From Aliiroseovarius crassostreae (lineage in GTDB: Bacteria; Pseudomonadota; Alphaproteobacteria; Rhodobacterales; Rhodobacteraceae), in NCBI RefSeq assembly GCF_001307765.1, contig NZ_LKBA01000019.1:496001-560000 (forward strand): a stretch of DNA of 64,000 nucleotides, in the 5' to 3' direction. This document shows, piece after piece, positions 37,284 through 46,516 of this stretch. Below the pieces are notes generated by a model that saw only the letters and a list, made by a program, of their open reading frames with translations, searched no databases and was not told the origin of the DNA. Both the position numbers and the translations under genes were made by a program. Position 1 is the stretch's first letter, and every line of letters starts with the position of its first letter.

Positions 37284-38396
37284 TCAGCTCCGACCGGCCA
37301 GCGCGTCGTTCAGAACACCACGCACAATCTCCATATCAACCTGATCGGTGACAAACGCATCGCCTATGGCGCGGGCCATGATAAAGCGCAGCTTTCCGGC
37401 CTGAACCTTTTTGTCCTGTGCCATCAGCGCAATCAGCCCTTCTGCATCCGGCAGCTCGCCGGGAATATCCGACAGGTCTTTCTTCATGCCCATGGCAGCA
37501 AGATGTTCGCGCCAGCGCGAGGGGCTTTCCTGGCTGATCAGCCCCATCCGGGCCGAGGTTTCAAAGGCGAGCGCACATCCGATCGCAACCCCTTCGCCAT
37601 GCAGCAGGCGGTCGGAATAGCCGGTGGCGGCTTCCAACGCGTGACCAAATGTGTGACCGAGGTTCAAAAGCGCACGGTCTCCCTGCTCGGTTTCATCACG
37701 CACCACGATATCGGCTTTCATCTGCACAGAATGGCGCACGGCCTCTTTGCGCAATGCCATATCTCCCGCGGCGAGTGCCGGGCCATTTTCCTCAAGCCAG
37801 GCGAAAAAATCCGCATCTCCCAGACCGCCATATTTGACGACCTCACCGTATCCGGCCAGAAAATCGCGCTTTTTCAACGTGCCCAGCACCGCAATATCTG
37901 CCAGAACCAAAGACGGCTGATGAAACGCCCCCACAAGGTTTTTACCATGGGTCGTGTTGATGCCGGTTTTTCCCCCGACCGAGCTGTCAACCTGTGCAAG
38001 AAGGCTGGTCGGGATCTGCACAAACCCCACGCCCCGGCGCAGGATCGCGCAGGCAAAGCCCACCAGATCGCCGATCACCCCACCGCCAAAGGCCAGAACC
38101 ACATCCTTGCGCTCAACCTTTTGCGACAACAGCCATTCGACCACCTGCATGAGATAAGGCCAGCTTTTGGTGCCCTCTCCCGGTGGAAGGATCAGCGCCT
38201 CAGCCTCGATCCCTTCGGCAGCCAACCCGGATTTGAGCGTATCCAGATGCAGACCGGCAACCGTTTCTTCCGTTACAATCCATGTCTTCGGGCGCGGCAG
38301 AAAAGGAGCGATTTCCGCGCCCGCACGGTTGATCAGCCTGGGGGCAATGCGCACGTCATAGGCGCGCCCTTCGAGGGGAACGTGAACTGTGGTCAT
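37284..38396 (-). CDS. aroB: 3-dehydroquinate synthase
   Basis: NAD- and metal-dependent enzyme of 370 residues forming dehydroquinate in the shikimate pathway. It shows FGGGVIGDLVGFACAIL (NAD site), TSLLAQVDSSVGGKTGIN, the metal-binding EVVKYG and NLGHTFGHALE. AGGAGGT lies five bases before the ATG at 38396. The aroK stop ends one base before this start, so the pair is an operon. Confidence 0.96.
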   Translation of the reverse strand: MTTVHVPLEGRAYDVRIAPRLINRAGAEIAPFLPRPKTWIVTEETVAGLHLDTLKSGLAAEGIEAEALILPPGEGTKSWPYLMQVVEWLLSQKVERKDVVLAFGGGVIGDLVGFACAILRRGVGFVQIPTSLLAQVDSSVGGKTGINTTHGKNLVGAFHQPSLVLADIAVLGTLKKRDFLAGYGEVVKYGGLGDADFFAWLEENGPALAAGDMALRKEAVRHSVQMKADIVVRDETEQGDRALLNLGHTFGHALEAATGYSDRLLHGEGVAIGCALAFETSARMGLISQESPSRWREHLAAMGMKKDLSDIPGELPDAEGLIALMAQDKKVQAGKLRFIMARAIGDAFVTDQVDMEIVRGVLNDALAGRS

Positions 38397-38397
38397 C

Positions 38398-38967
38398 TCA
38401 TACCTCCTGCAAAACATCCGGACGGGTCAGAAGGGCGGCAATCACCGCATCCGCCATATCCCCGATTGCATATTCCGACCGGGCCTCAACAACCAGATCC
38501 GCATGGGCATAGATCGGCACGCGGGCATTGTAAATCTCGGTCAATGTGGCCTTTGGATCAGCAGTGCGAAGAAGGGGACGGGTGTCTTTGTGTTTCACCC
38601 GGTTCCACAGCAGTTCCAGATCCGCCTTGAGCCAGACGGACACACCCATCTCGGTGATGACATCGCGATTTCTCTCAGCCAGGAATGCGCCGCCGCCGGT
38701 GGACAGAACCGCCCGCTCCGTCTCCAGAAGACGTGCGATGACTTCGCTTTCCCGATCGCGAAAAAACGGCTCGCCGTCGCGTTCGAATATCTCGGCAATT
38801 GACATGTTGGCCGCTTTGACGATCTCTTCATCACTGTCCAGAAAAGCAACGCCCAAACGGTTGGCCAGCGCCTGTCCGACGGCGGTTTTCCCAGCCCCCA
38901 TCATGCCCACCATGACCACGGATTTCTTCAGTTCATATGTCACAGTCTTGCTCAAAGGGGCGCCCAT
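38398..38967 (-). CDS. aroK: Shikimate kinase
   Basis: P-loop kinase of 189 residues phosphorylating shikimate at O3. Walker A is GMMGAGKTAVGQALANRLG, the substrate site has DSDEEIVKA and STGGGAFL. The first ATG has only a weak ribosome-binding site, and a start 18 codons later is possible, but the family normally has a short N-terminal tail. Upstream partner of aroB. Confidence 0.94.
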   Translation of the reverse strand: MGAPLSKTVTYELKKSVVMVGMMGAGKTAVGQALANRLGVAFLDSDEEIVKAANMSIAEIFERDGEPFFRDRESEVIARLLETERAVLSTGGGAFLAERNRDVITEMGVSVWLKADLELLWNRVKHKDTRPLLRTADPKATLTEIYNARVPIYAHADLVVEARSEYAIGDMADAVIAALLTRPDVLQEV

Positions 38968-39069
38968 CTGCCGAATTACGAAGTTTTTACTTCAATGGCG
39001 TGATCTTGCCGCAAAAGCCATATATAAAATGAACCGAGGCAACCGCGAGGCGAGAAAAAAGGGAAAACC

Positions 39070-39207
39070 ATGGCACTTCGCATTATCAAACTCGTTCTTT
39101 TTCTGTCGATCCTGTCCGGCATCGGCGTATTGGGATACGCCTACCTTGGGGACATGTCACCTGATGCCACACCGCAGAACATGTCGGTGATCTTGAACGA
39201 TGGCTAA
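39070..39207 (+). CDS. Small single-helix membrane protein, 45 residues
   Basis: Encodes 45 residues: MALRIIKLVLFLSILSGIGV opens with one membrane helix, followed by GYAYLGDMSPDATPQN in the periplasm or outside. AAGGG lies six bases before the ATG. Its last eight bases overlap the start of the next gene, so they are co-translated. Function unknown; the compact layout and good ribosome-binding site make it a real gene. Confidence 0.75.
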   Translation: MALRIIKLVLFLSILSGIGVLGYAYLGDMSPDATPQNMSVILNDG

Positions 39208-40888
39208 GAGGGGGTGTCCTTCTGAACCTGGGCGAACAGGCAACCCGGCAAAGCTGGGCCGTGTTTTGTCACGGTCGCTTTCCCGGTCACTGCTCTGTGC
39301 GCTGGTGGCGGGCACCCTGTCCGGTTTGGGTGTGCCCGGATTGGTAATGGCGCAACAATCTTCGCACGCGCCCGTGTCCCAGCAGGGGGCTGCAGACAAG
39401 CCGCTTTCGGCCATTGACTGGCTGTCCAACAGCATCACCCTACCCGCCCCGACACCCCCTTCTGCCCAAAGCGGTCGCAGCGAAAGCGATGTGGCGCAGA
39501 CGGCGGCGGTGGCCGCGGTGACAGTGTCCCCTCTTGCACGCACAAAAACAGACGCGGTTGGTCTTTTGCCCAGCCATGTGACAGGATTTCAGTCCGATCT
39601 CTGGGGGGCCTCGCGCGCGGATGACCTTGCGCGCCGGATCAGCGGCCTGCCGGTTGACCTGCTGCCGGCCCTGCAGGACCTTCTGAACCGCCTTCTTCTG
39701 GCCGAACTTGATCCCCCAAAGGGCACGTCGCTTGCTGATGACCGGCTGTTCCTGGCCCGAGTGGACCGGCTTTTGAACATTGGTGCTCTTGATCAGGCCG
39801 ATGCGCTTTTGGCACGTGCCGGTCTGACAACACCTGCCAGTTTTCGCCGTGGATTTGATACGGCGCTGCTTTTGGGGGAGGAAGACCTGATCTGTCGCCA
39901 CCTTGCCAATGCCCCCGCCCTCAGCCCGACTTTTCCTGCGCGGATCTTTTGCCTTGCCCGTCAGGGGGATTGGGAAGCGGCGGTCCTGTCTTTGGGCACG
40001 GCGCGGGCGCTGGGGTATATCTCGCAAGAGCAGGACCTTCTTTTGTCCTGGTTTCTGGACCCTGACCTGTTCGAAGGTGACCCCTTCTTGCCCAAGCCCG
40101 GCAATCCGACCCCTCTGACCTTCCGTCTTTACGAGGCAATCGGCCAGCATATTGCCACCCACACCCTGCCCCTCGCCTTTGCGCAGGCGGATCTTCGCGC
40201 CAATATCGGCTGGAAGGCACGCGCGGAAGCGGGCGAGCGGCTGGCCCGTGTGGGCGCCGTCAGCGACAACCAGATCTTTGGCCTTTACACCGAACGCAAA
40301 CCGGCGGCCTCAGGGGGCGTCTGGGATCGGATGGCCGCCGTGCAGGCCCTTGATACAGCACTGAAAACACGCGACATTGATACGCTGAACGTCCTGCTGC
40401 CTGCGCTTTGGACCCGGTTGGAAGAGGTGGATCTGGAGCTGCCCTTCTCACGCATTTTCGGACCTGAACTTAACCGGTTTCCCCTCGCAAAAGAGGCTGC
40501 ATGGGTGGCCCTTCGCATGGGGTTGATGTCCAACGCCTCCGAACAGATCGCGCGCCAGCTTCCGGCAGATCCGGGGCCTGCTCCACGTGCCGCCATCCTG
40601 CGCGCGATCGCTCTTGGGGACACAATATCGGTTGTTCCGGTGGATGCCGAAACCGAAGCGGTGCTGGAAGGGTTTGCTGCCCGCACCATGCCAACACGCC
40701 TCAGCGGCCTTGTGGATCAAGATCGTGTGGGAGAGGCCATCCTGCGCGCCATCGCCCTGTTCAGTAACGGCTCCTTGGGCGATCTGGACGAGGTGAGTGA
40801 TGCAATCGCGTTTTTCCGCCAGATTGGTCTTGAGGACACGGCCCGCGCCGCTGCTTTGCAATTCTTGATACTGGATCGCCGCGGATGA
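39200..40888 (+). CDS. Exported alpha-helical protein of unknown function
   Basis: Protein of 562 residues. A charged N-terminus and hydrophobic stretch (SLLCALVAGTLSGLGVPGLV then AQQ) make a signal peptide. A proline- and serine-rich linker (about 60-110) leads to a helical body with repeated short Leu/Ala-rich helices (DDLARRISGLPVDLLPALQD, LARVDRLLNIGALDQADALL, LICRHLANAPALSP, IFCLARQGDWEAAVLSLGTA), looking like degenerate TPR-type pairs. No enzyme motif is visible. It overlaps the small membrane gene before it by eight bases and xerD after it by four, so all three are coupled. Possibly a periplasmic scaffold; I do not recognise it. Confidence 0.8.
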   Translation: MAKRGCPSEPGRTGNPAKLGRVLSRSLSRSLLCALVAGTLSGLGVPGLVMAQQSSHAPVSQQGAADKPLSAIDWLSNSITLPAPTPPSAQSGRSESDVAQTAAVAAVTVSPLARTKTDAVGLLPSHVTGFQSDLWGASRADDLARRISGLPVDLLPALQDLLNRLLLAELDPPKGTSLADDRLFLARVDRLLNIGALDQADALLARAGLTTPASFRRGFDTALLLGEEDLICRHLANAPALSPTFPARIFCLARQGDWEAAVLSLGTARALGYISQEQDLLLSWFLDPDLFEGDPFLPKPGNPTPLTFRLYEAIGQHIATHTLPLAFAQADLRANIGWKARAEAGERLARVGAVSDNQIFGLYTERKPAASGGVWDRMAAVQALDTALKTRDIDTLNVLLPALWTRLEEVDLELPFSRIFGPELNRFPLAKEAAWVALRMGLMSNASEQIARQLPADPGPAPRAAILRAIALGDTISVVPVDAETEAVLEGFAARTMPTRLSGLVDQDRVGEAILRAIALFSNGSLGDLDEVSDAIAFFRQIGLEDTARAAALQFLILDRRG

Positions 40889-41826
40889 CCGGATTTGATC
40901 ACAACGCACGCTGGATATCAGCCTTTCTCGAAGCGCAGGCGGCCGAATTGGACGGTGCGCAGAACACGCTGCTTGCCTATGGGAGGGATCTGAAAACCTT
41001 TTCCGATCACCTTGGCTCCAAGGGATTTTCCAACGTCACCCGTGAAGATATTGAAAACTTCATGGTGGAATGTGATGCGCTTGGACTGGCCCAGTCAACG
41101 CGCGCGCGCCGCCTGTCCTCGATCAAAGGGCTTTTTCGCTTTGCCTATGAAGAGGGATGGAGAGACGACAATCCCGCCTTGCAGATCAAAGGGCCCAAAC
41201 GCGTAAAATCCCTGCCGAAAACACTGGACGAACAACAGGTTGATGCCTTGTTGGCGGCGGCAAGGCAATTTGGGCGTTCCCCCTCTGACCGATGCCGAAA
41301 CACCTGCCTGATGGAACTGCTCTATGCCACCGGAATGCGGGTCAGCGAGTTGGTCGGGCTGCCGGTCAGCAGCGCGCGTGGTGACCCGCGCATGTTGTTG
41401 GTCAAAGGGAAAGGGGGCAAAGAACGGATGGTGCCGCTGTCTCCGCCCGCGCGCGATGCGCTTGCAGACTGGCTTTTGCTCCGCGATGAACAGGAAGAGA
41501 CGCAGCGGATTGAGAAAAAGGCCCCCCCCTCCCCATTCCTGTTTCCCTCGCGGGGAAAATCTGGCCATCTGACCCGGCATCGGTTTTTTGGCCTGATCAA
41601 GGAAATTTCGGTGGCGGCGGGCATATCTCCGGATCTGGTGACCCCGCACCGGCTGCGCCATGCCTTTGCCACCCATCTTCTTGCGCATGGGGCAGACCTG
41701 CGCACCATTCAGACGCTGTTAGGCCACGCCGATGTCGCCACGACCGAGATCTATACCCATGTTCTGGAGGAACGGTTGAAGTCGCTGGTGCTCGAACACC
41801 ACCCGCTTGCGCAACGCGACACGTAA
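40885..41826 (+). CDS. xerD: Tyrosine recombinase XerD
   Basis: Site-specific recombinase of 313 residues resolving chromosome dimers at dif with XerC. N-terminal SAM-like core-binding domain (residues 1-100) and catalytic domain with Arg in YATGMRVSELVGL, then HRLRHAFATHLLAHGADL and LLGHADVATTEIYTHV with the nucleophilic tyrosine. It is coupled by ATGA overlap to the unknown exported protein. A housekeeping Xer protein is more likely than a phage integrase because there is no attachment site or phage gene nearby. Confidence 0.93.
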   Translation: MTGFDHNARWISAFLEAQAAELDGAQNTLLAYGRDLKTFSDHLGSKGFSNVTREDIENFMVECDALGLAQSTRARRLSSIKGLFRFAYEEGWRDDNPALQIKGPKRVKSLPKTLDEQQVDALLAAARQFGRSPSDRCRNTCLMELLYATGMRVSELVGLPVSSARGDPRMLLVKGKGGKERMVPLSPPARDALADWLLLRDEQEETQRIEKKAPPSPFLFPSRGKSGHLTRHRFFGLIKEISVAAGISPDLVTPHRLRHAFATHLLAHGADLRTIQTLLGHADVATTEIYTHVLEERLKSLVLEHHPLAQRDT

Positions 41827-41913
41827 TCCGATGTCTGGACTGCTCGGGACACGCGATGAAGGGCTGGATGCAAAGCACTCCCTCTGGGGGACCAACCCTG
41901 CCACCAGCAAGGC

Positions 41914-42372
41914 TCACCCTACCACGGGGCCATAAAGTTCCTGTGCCCGCAGTTCAAACGCCCGCACGATCCGTTGCATTGCCTCGTTGAACACCAAGCC
42001 AATGACTTTCTGCAAGACTGCGCTCTTGAATTCAAAATCGACAAAAAATTCAATTTCACACCCCGTTTCATGCGGATGAAACTGCCAATGGGACCGTAGA
42101 TATTTGAACGGCCCGTCCAGATATTCCATGTCCAGGCGCGGCGTGTTGGGGTCCAGAAGGGCCCGCGATCCGAACCGCTCCCGAAACACTTTGAAACTGA
42201 TCACCAGATCGGCCTCAATCACTTCCGTTCCATCCGGTTGCGGCGTCCGCTTGCGCACCCGTGCAGCCGAGTTCCAGGGCAGGAATTGCGGATATTTCGC
42301 AACATCAGCCACCAGTTCATACATCTGGTTGGGCGTATAAGGCAGGATCCGTTTTTCCCCATGGGTTGGCAT
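41914..42372 (-). CDS. COQ10/RatA-type START-domain protein
   Basis: Protein of 152 residues of the polyketide cyclase/START group. RILPYTPNQMYELVADVAKY and FLPWNSAARVRKR are typical of the coenzyme Q-binding COQ10 family, which is thought to help ubiquinone reach its sites; the E. coli homologue RatA was described as a ribosome-binding toxin. Start at 42372 gives the conserved beginning; AAGGGA lies rather far upstream (about 12 bases). It converges with xerD and is divergent from hpt. Confidence 0.88.
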   Translation of the reverse strand: MPTHGEKRILPYTPNQMYELVADVAKYPQFLPWNSAARVRKRTPQPDGTEVIEADLVISFKVFRERFGSRALLDPNTPRLDMEYLDGPFKYLRSHWQFHPHETGCEIEFFVDFEFKSAVLQKVIGLVFNEAMQRIVRAFELRAQELYGPVVG

Positions 42373-42475
42373 ATGTGCTTTTTCCCTTCTATCGTGGCGG
42401 AACATGTCCTAATTATGCGCTCGGAAATCAAGGGGGATGCCCCGAAAAATACCAGCAAACCTGCAAGGACCCAGC

Positions 42476-43012
42476 ATGACCCAACCTGCCTATGTGATTG
42501 ACACCCTGATCTCAGCAAAACGGATTGCGGCGCGGGTGGAGCAGCTGGCCCATGACATTCATGAGGAGTTTGAAGGCACTGACAAATTGGTTGTGGTCGG
42601 GCTGCTGCGTGGCTCTTTTGTCTTTATCGCGGATGTGGTGCGAGAGCTCGACCTGCCGGTCGAGGTCGATTTCCTTGAGGCCTCATCCTACGGCAACGCC
42701 ATGGAAAGCTCGCGCGAGGTGCGCATTCTCAAGGATCTGCGTGGCGAAATTGCCGGGCGCGACGTGCTGGTGGTCGAAGATATCGTCGATACCGGCCATA
42801 CGTTGACCCAGGTGATCAAACTTCTCGAAGCCAAGGGGCCGCGCAAGCTGCGCACGATTGCCCTGCTCGACAAACCATCCCGTCGTGAAGTGGACATCAA
42901 GGCCGATTGGACCGGCTTCGAAATCCCCGATGAATTTGTCGTTGGCTACGGGATCGACTATGCGCAACGAAACCGAAACCTGCCCTTTATCGGTAAGGTG
43001 CGTTTTGTCTAA
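42476..43012 (+). CDS. hpt: Hypoxanthine phosphoribosyltransferase
   Basis: Purine salvage enzyme of 178 residues making IMP (and GMP) from bases and PRPP. The PRPP loop is [31 protein letters not shown] carries the second nucleotide loop, and [20 protein letters not shown] is the typical end. The start at 42476 has AAGGA nine bases upstream; the frame extends 13 codons earlier without support. Confidence 0.95.
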   Translation: MTQPAYVIDTLISAKRIAARVEQLAHDIHEEFEGTDKLVVVGLLRGSFVFIADVVRELDLPVEVDFLEASSYGNAMESSREVRILKDLRGEIAGRDVLVVEDIVDTGHTLTQVIKLLEAKGPRKLRTIALLDKPSRREVDIKADWTGFEIPDEFVVGYGIDYAQRNRNLPFIGKVRFV

Positions 43013-43024
43013 GAGACCTGACCG

Positions 43025-43204
43025 ATGAACCCGCGCTGGCTTTGGCGGATGTCCCGATGGGCGCGAAACCCGCCCTCTGAAAAACGCGTGAAACTGTTTT
43101 TGGCCGTGCTGGTGCTGTGTCTCGCCCTTTTTGCCGTGGAATATTTCTTCGGCGCGCCGGGCTGGATGCAGGACTTCCGCTCACAAAGCAAAATTCGCCC
43201 ATAA
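43025..43204 (+). CDS. Small single-helix membrane protein, 59 residues
   Basis: Encodes 59 residues beginning MNPRWLWRMSRWARNPPSEK. A basic amphipathic N-terminus is followed by one helix (VKLFLAVLVLCLALFAVEYF) and a short outer tail. It starts 12 bases after hpt, on the same strand, with a modest GAGA ribosome-binding site. It ends at a terminator. Function unknown. Confidence 0.7.
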   Translation: MNPRWLWRMSRWARNPPSEKRVKLFLAVLVLCLALFAVEYFFGAPGWMQDFRSQSKIRP

Positions 43205-43226
43205 TCATGCCCATAATCACGCAACG

Positions 43227-43260
43227 AAAAAGAGCGCCCGGAAAACCGCGCGCCCTTTTT
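43227..43260 (+). terminator. Terminator of the hpt unit
   Basis: Arms 43227-43237 and 43250-43260 pair with a single mismatch and end in five T. A dispersed repeat begins at the next base. Confidence 0.7.
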
Positions 43261-43313
43261 CTTGCCTGAAATACCTCGGGGTGAGACCCGAAGGGTCGAG
43301 GGGCAGCGCCCCT
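43261..43313. repeat. Dispersed intergenic repeat, family 1, copy 2
   Basis: Same frame as the copy at 8319: CTTGCC, ATACCTCGGGG, then a small hairpin of different sequence (GACCC-GAA-GGGTC) and the GGGGCAGCGCCCC hairpin. It lies between the convergent 59-residue gene and lipA. Confidence 0.75.
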
Positions 43314-43324
43314 GATCTGTCCTG

Positions 43325-44278
43325 TCAGGGTTTTGTCGCCAGCTGAGCTTCGCGATTGGCCCGCAGCCGTTCAAAATCATTCCCGGCAAAATAGGACGAG
43401 CGTGTCAGAGGGGTTGCCGACACCATGGTAAACCCTTTGCCATAGGCCGCTTTCTCGTAATCCTTGAACTCATCAGGATGCACAAACCGCTCCACCGCGT
43501 GGTGTTTCGGTGTGGGCTGCAGATATTGACCGATGGTCAGGAAATCCACATCCACCGCGCGCATATCATCCATCACCTGCCGCACACCTTGCGCATCTTC
43601 GCCCAGCCCGACCATGATGCCGGATTTGGTGAACATCGACGGGTCCAGCTCTTTCACCCGCTGCAACAGGCGCAACGAGTGGAAATAGCGCGCACCGGGG
43701 CGCACAGTCGGATAAAGGCCCGGCACGGTTTCAAGGTTGTGATTGAACACATCCGGTTTGGCCGCCACCACGGTTTCCAGCACCGACGGGTCGCATTTCA
43801 GGAAATCTGGCGTGAGGATTTCAATTGTGGTTTTCGGGGATTTATGACGGATGGCGCGAATGGTCTGGGCGAAATGCTCGGCCCCGCCATCTTTCAGATC
43901 ATCCCGATCGACCGAGGTGATCACCACATGGTTGAGGTTCAGCTTCTTCACCGCGTCAGCGACGCGGCCCGGTTCAAACACATCCAGATCATCCGGTCGC
44001 CCGGTGGCCACGTTGCAGAATGTGCAGCCGCGGGTGCAGATCTCTCCCATGATCATCATGGTGGCGTGACCCTGCGACCAGCATTCCCCGGCATTCGGAC
44101 AGGCAGCCTCTTCGCAGACCGTGGCAAGCTTGTTTTCACGCATGATCTTGTGGGTCTCGGCATAACCCTTGCCGCCGGGCGCGCGCACACGGATCCAGCT
44201 GGGTTTCTTGGGCTGAGCGTTGTCCTTGCGATGCGCTTTTTCCGGGTGGCGCTCTTCAGGAAGTTTAAGATCACGCAT
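43325..44278 (-). CDS. lipA: Lipoyl synthase
   Basis: Radical SAM enzyme of 317 residues that inserts two sulfurs into protein-bound octanoate. The auxiliary cluster cysteines are in [13 protein letters not shown], and the radical SAM cysteines in [12 protein letters not shown]-terminal serine ligand is expected and TRSSYFAG fits. GGAGG lies before the ATG at 44278. An open frame extends 65 codons further upstream, but without a ribosome-binding site or conserved content. Confidence 0.97.
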   Translation of the reverse strand: MRDLKLPEERHPEKAHRKDNAQPKKPSWIRVRAPGGKGYAETHKIMRENKLATVCEEAACPNAGECWSQGHATMMIMGEICTRGCTFCNVATGRPDDLDVFEPGRVADAVKKLNLNHVVITSVDRDDLKDGGAEHFAQTIRAIRHKSPKTTIEILTPDFLKCDPSVLETVVAAKPDVFNHNLETVPGLYPTVRPGARYFHSLRLLQRVKELDPSMFTKSGIMVGLGEDAQGVRQVMDDMRAVDVDFLTIGQYLQPTPKHHAVERFVHPDEFKDYEKAAYGKGFTMVSATPLTRSSYFAGNDFERLRANREAQLATKP

Positions 44279-44571
44279 GAATGGTCCTCCAATTTCCCCG
44301 ATTATATACGCCGCGTGGGGAAGCCTGTCACCCTTCTGCATCGGCAGGGATGCGGGAATGTGAAAAATGCATGGCTTGGCGAAATTGGCGCGCATGAAAC
44401 CGACATGAACCGCCCTGCCCGGCGCAATTCTGTTGCGTTTGTGAATTTTACCAACTGCGACAAAGAAAGTCATTGAGTGAGTTTTGGAATCTTTCTAGAC
44501 AGTCGCGAACCGCAGGGGAACGTTGATTCTTCCCCTGCCAAAAGTTGAACTTTTATGAAGGATCAAGACAG

Positions 44572-45117
44572 ATGAAAGAAGGCGTTCGCGTTCCCAACAT
44601 CACCTTTAAAACCCGTGTGCGTGACGAAAGCATCGGCGGTGACAACCCGTTCCGCTGGCAGGACATGACCTCGGATGATTATTTCGCCGGCAAACGCGTG
44701 ATCCTGTTCTCGCTGCCAGGGGCATTTACCCCCACCTGTTCGACCTTCCAGCTTCCAGGCTTTGAAAAAAGCGCTGAAGAATTTGCAAAACTGGGCATCG
44801 AAGAGATCTATTGCATGTCCGTGAATGACAGCTTTGTCATGAACGCCTGGGCGCGCAACCAGGAATTGAAAAACGTGAAAGTGATCCCCGACGGATCGGG
44901 TGAGTTCACCCGCCTGATGGGCATGCTGGTCGACAAATCCAACATCGGCTTTGGTGTGCGTTCCTGGCGCTACGCCGCCGTGATCAAAGACGGTGTGGTG
45001 GAAAAATGGTTCGAAGAGCCGGGCCGCGAGGACAATCACGGCGAAGATCCCTATGGCGAAAGCTCGCCGGAAAACGTGATGAGCTGGTTGAAAGACAATG
45101 CCAGCGCCGTGGCATAA
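44572..45117 (+). CDS. Peroxiredoxin, type II/Prx5-like
   Basis: Thiol peroxidase of 181 residues reducing hydrogen peroxide and organic peroxides. The peroxidatic Cys56 is in LPGAFTPTCSTFQLPGFE, the longer Prx5-type signature. Members commonly use glutaredoxin or thioredoxin as electron donor. The ATG at 44572 follows AAGGATC by seven bases; the frame extends nine codons before. A terminator follows 23 bases after the stop. Divergent from lipA across 293 bases with no other gene. Confidence 0.93.
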   Translation: MKEGVRVPNITFKTRVRDESIGGDNPFRWQDMTSDDYFAGKRVILFSLPGAFTPTCSTFQLPGFEKSAEEFAKLGIEEIYCMSVNDSFVMNAWARNQELKNVKVIPDGSGEFTRLMGMLVDKSNIGFGVRSWRYAAVIKDGVVEKWFEEPGREDNHGEDPYGESSPENVMSWLKDNASAVA

Positions 45118-45140
45118 GCCACCCCGCGTTTGAAAAATTC

Positions 45141-45171
45141 AAAGGGCCGCCTGATTAGGTGGCCCTTTTTT
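45141..45171 (+). terminator. Terminator of the peroxiredoxin gene
   Basis: Stem 45141-45151 with 45158-45168, one G-T pair, loop of six, and six T at the end. Confidence 0.88.
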
Positions 45172-45192
45172 ATATGATTTACTTCATAGGAT

Positions 45193-46035
45193 TTACGGTT
45201 TTCCAGACGTGTGAACTTGATCTCTATGTGGCGGTGAAGCGGGTTTTCCATTCGGCAAAGCCCCCGGCAATTCCGGCAATAGCTCAGTGTTGATGGTGCC
45301 AAAGAAGCGCTCGATCTTGCCGCACCCCTGCGGTCGGCCCACCGTCGAGAACACAAGCTCAATACGCAAATCCGCCGCTACCTGCTCAAGGTGCTTGCTG
45401 GTAAAATCGCTGCTGTGATCGGTGTAGAGCACGTCTGGTAAGCCGCAGATCGGCCAGGACGGCGTGTCTTTGCGCCAGATCGCTTGCCACAGGGTAAGGG
45501 CCATTTTGGATGGCTGAAGGCGCGCCCACCAAAATGGCATACCCGGCCGCGGCACGAGAATGATCATCGAGCACAATGGTCCGCCAGGGTCGTACCGGCG
45601 TGCCATTGGCATCCGGAATGAGAATATCCAGCTGCCTGTGGTCTGCTTTCCAAACCGCATCCGGCTTTTCAGCCCGATGACGATAGACCATTTCGAATTG
45701 GTCGCGGTAGGCGGCTGCGCCGTCATGGGCGAGCGTGACAATCGGAGTTTGTGCAGGGCCAAACCTTCGATCAGATTGACCAGCTCAGACGGGATCTTCC
45801 GCCGCCCTGCATCGGTGCGCGGTGCCCGCGCCAGCCCAACCAACCCGTCCCGATGATATCGGGCCACCCATCTTTGAAGGGTGCGCAACGAGACCTCACT
45901 GGCACGGGCCACTTTCGTCAGGGGAACCGCATCGTTCAAATGTGGGCGCAGGATGTTGAACCGGCGCAGTGCTTCGGCGCGCCGGTCATCGGACAGCGTG
46001 GTCAAACAGTCCGTAAGGGGACGGTGAGCGGACAT
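45193..46035 (-). pseudogene. Broken DDE transposase (Mu/TniA-like)
   Basis: An N-terminal helix-turn-helix part (LRTLQRWVARYHRDGL) is followed by a frame change near 45731-45750, where about 50 residues also seem to be missing. The catalytic centre then continues in another frame (VWKADHRQLDILIPDANG, with the first Asp). A second frame change at an A/T run near 45503-45507 returns to the first frame (DVLYTDHSSDF, second Asp; GKIERFFGTINTE, Glu). The C-terminal domain is cut off near 45225. It is clearly inactive. It was probably a two- or three-gene Mu/Tn552-type element; the family name is approximate. Confidence 0.8.
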
Positions 46036-46138
46036 TTTGGCATGACGTGGGTCTCGCTTGCAACCGGCATCTTGAGTGTATCATGACAATGGTACGATGA
46101 AATTTACAAAAGAGGGGCCTTATTCGTGCAATGGCGGT

Positions 46139-46516
46139 ATGAGTTTCACAAAAATCGGATACGCGCGCTGCTCGACCGACCGGCAGGACCTGTCGGCACG
46201 AAAGCAGGCGCTCGAAAAGCTCAGGGTGAGCCCGGATCGCATCTACACCGACCACGGGCTGACCGGCACCAACCTGGCCCGCCCCGGACTGGACCAGGAC
46301 CTCGCCGCTGTGCACGAAGAGAACATCCTCGTCGTGCACAAACTCGATCTGTTGGCGCGCTCGGTCCCCGATGCCCGCGAACTCGAACGCCAGCTTGGGT
46401 GCAAGACGATGGAAGTGGAGATATTGGAGGAGTCATTGGATAAGTCACGGTCAAAAGAACCAACCTTGCTTGCACATTCGCTGCAACGGGACGGTTGCCA
46501 TGAAGATGGTTGCTGA
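46139..46516 (+). pseudogene. Serine resolvase fused to IS3 OrfA tail
   Basis: The first part (SFTKIGYARCSTDRQDLSAR, with the catalytic serine; IYTDHGLTGTNLARPGLDQ) is the N-terminal catalytic domain of a serine recombinase. At about 46377, after LLARSVPDAR, it switches in frame to ELERQLGCKTMEVEILEESL, which is the leucine-zipper tail of an IS3-family OrfA. The helix-turn-helix of the resolvase is missing. The frame is intact for 125 codons, so a chimeric protein could still be made. It is divergent from the Mu-like transposase. Confidence 0.75.

Noticed and set aside
40885-41826. Phage integrase instead of XerD
   Set aside because: Its operon position with a housekeeping-type exported protein, typical length and the lack of attachment sites or phage genes favour XerD.
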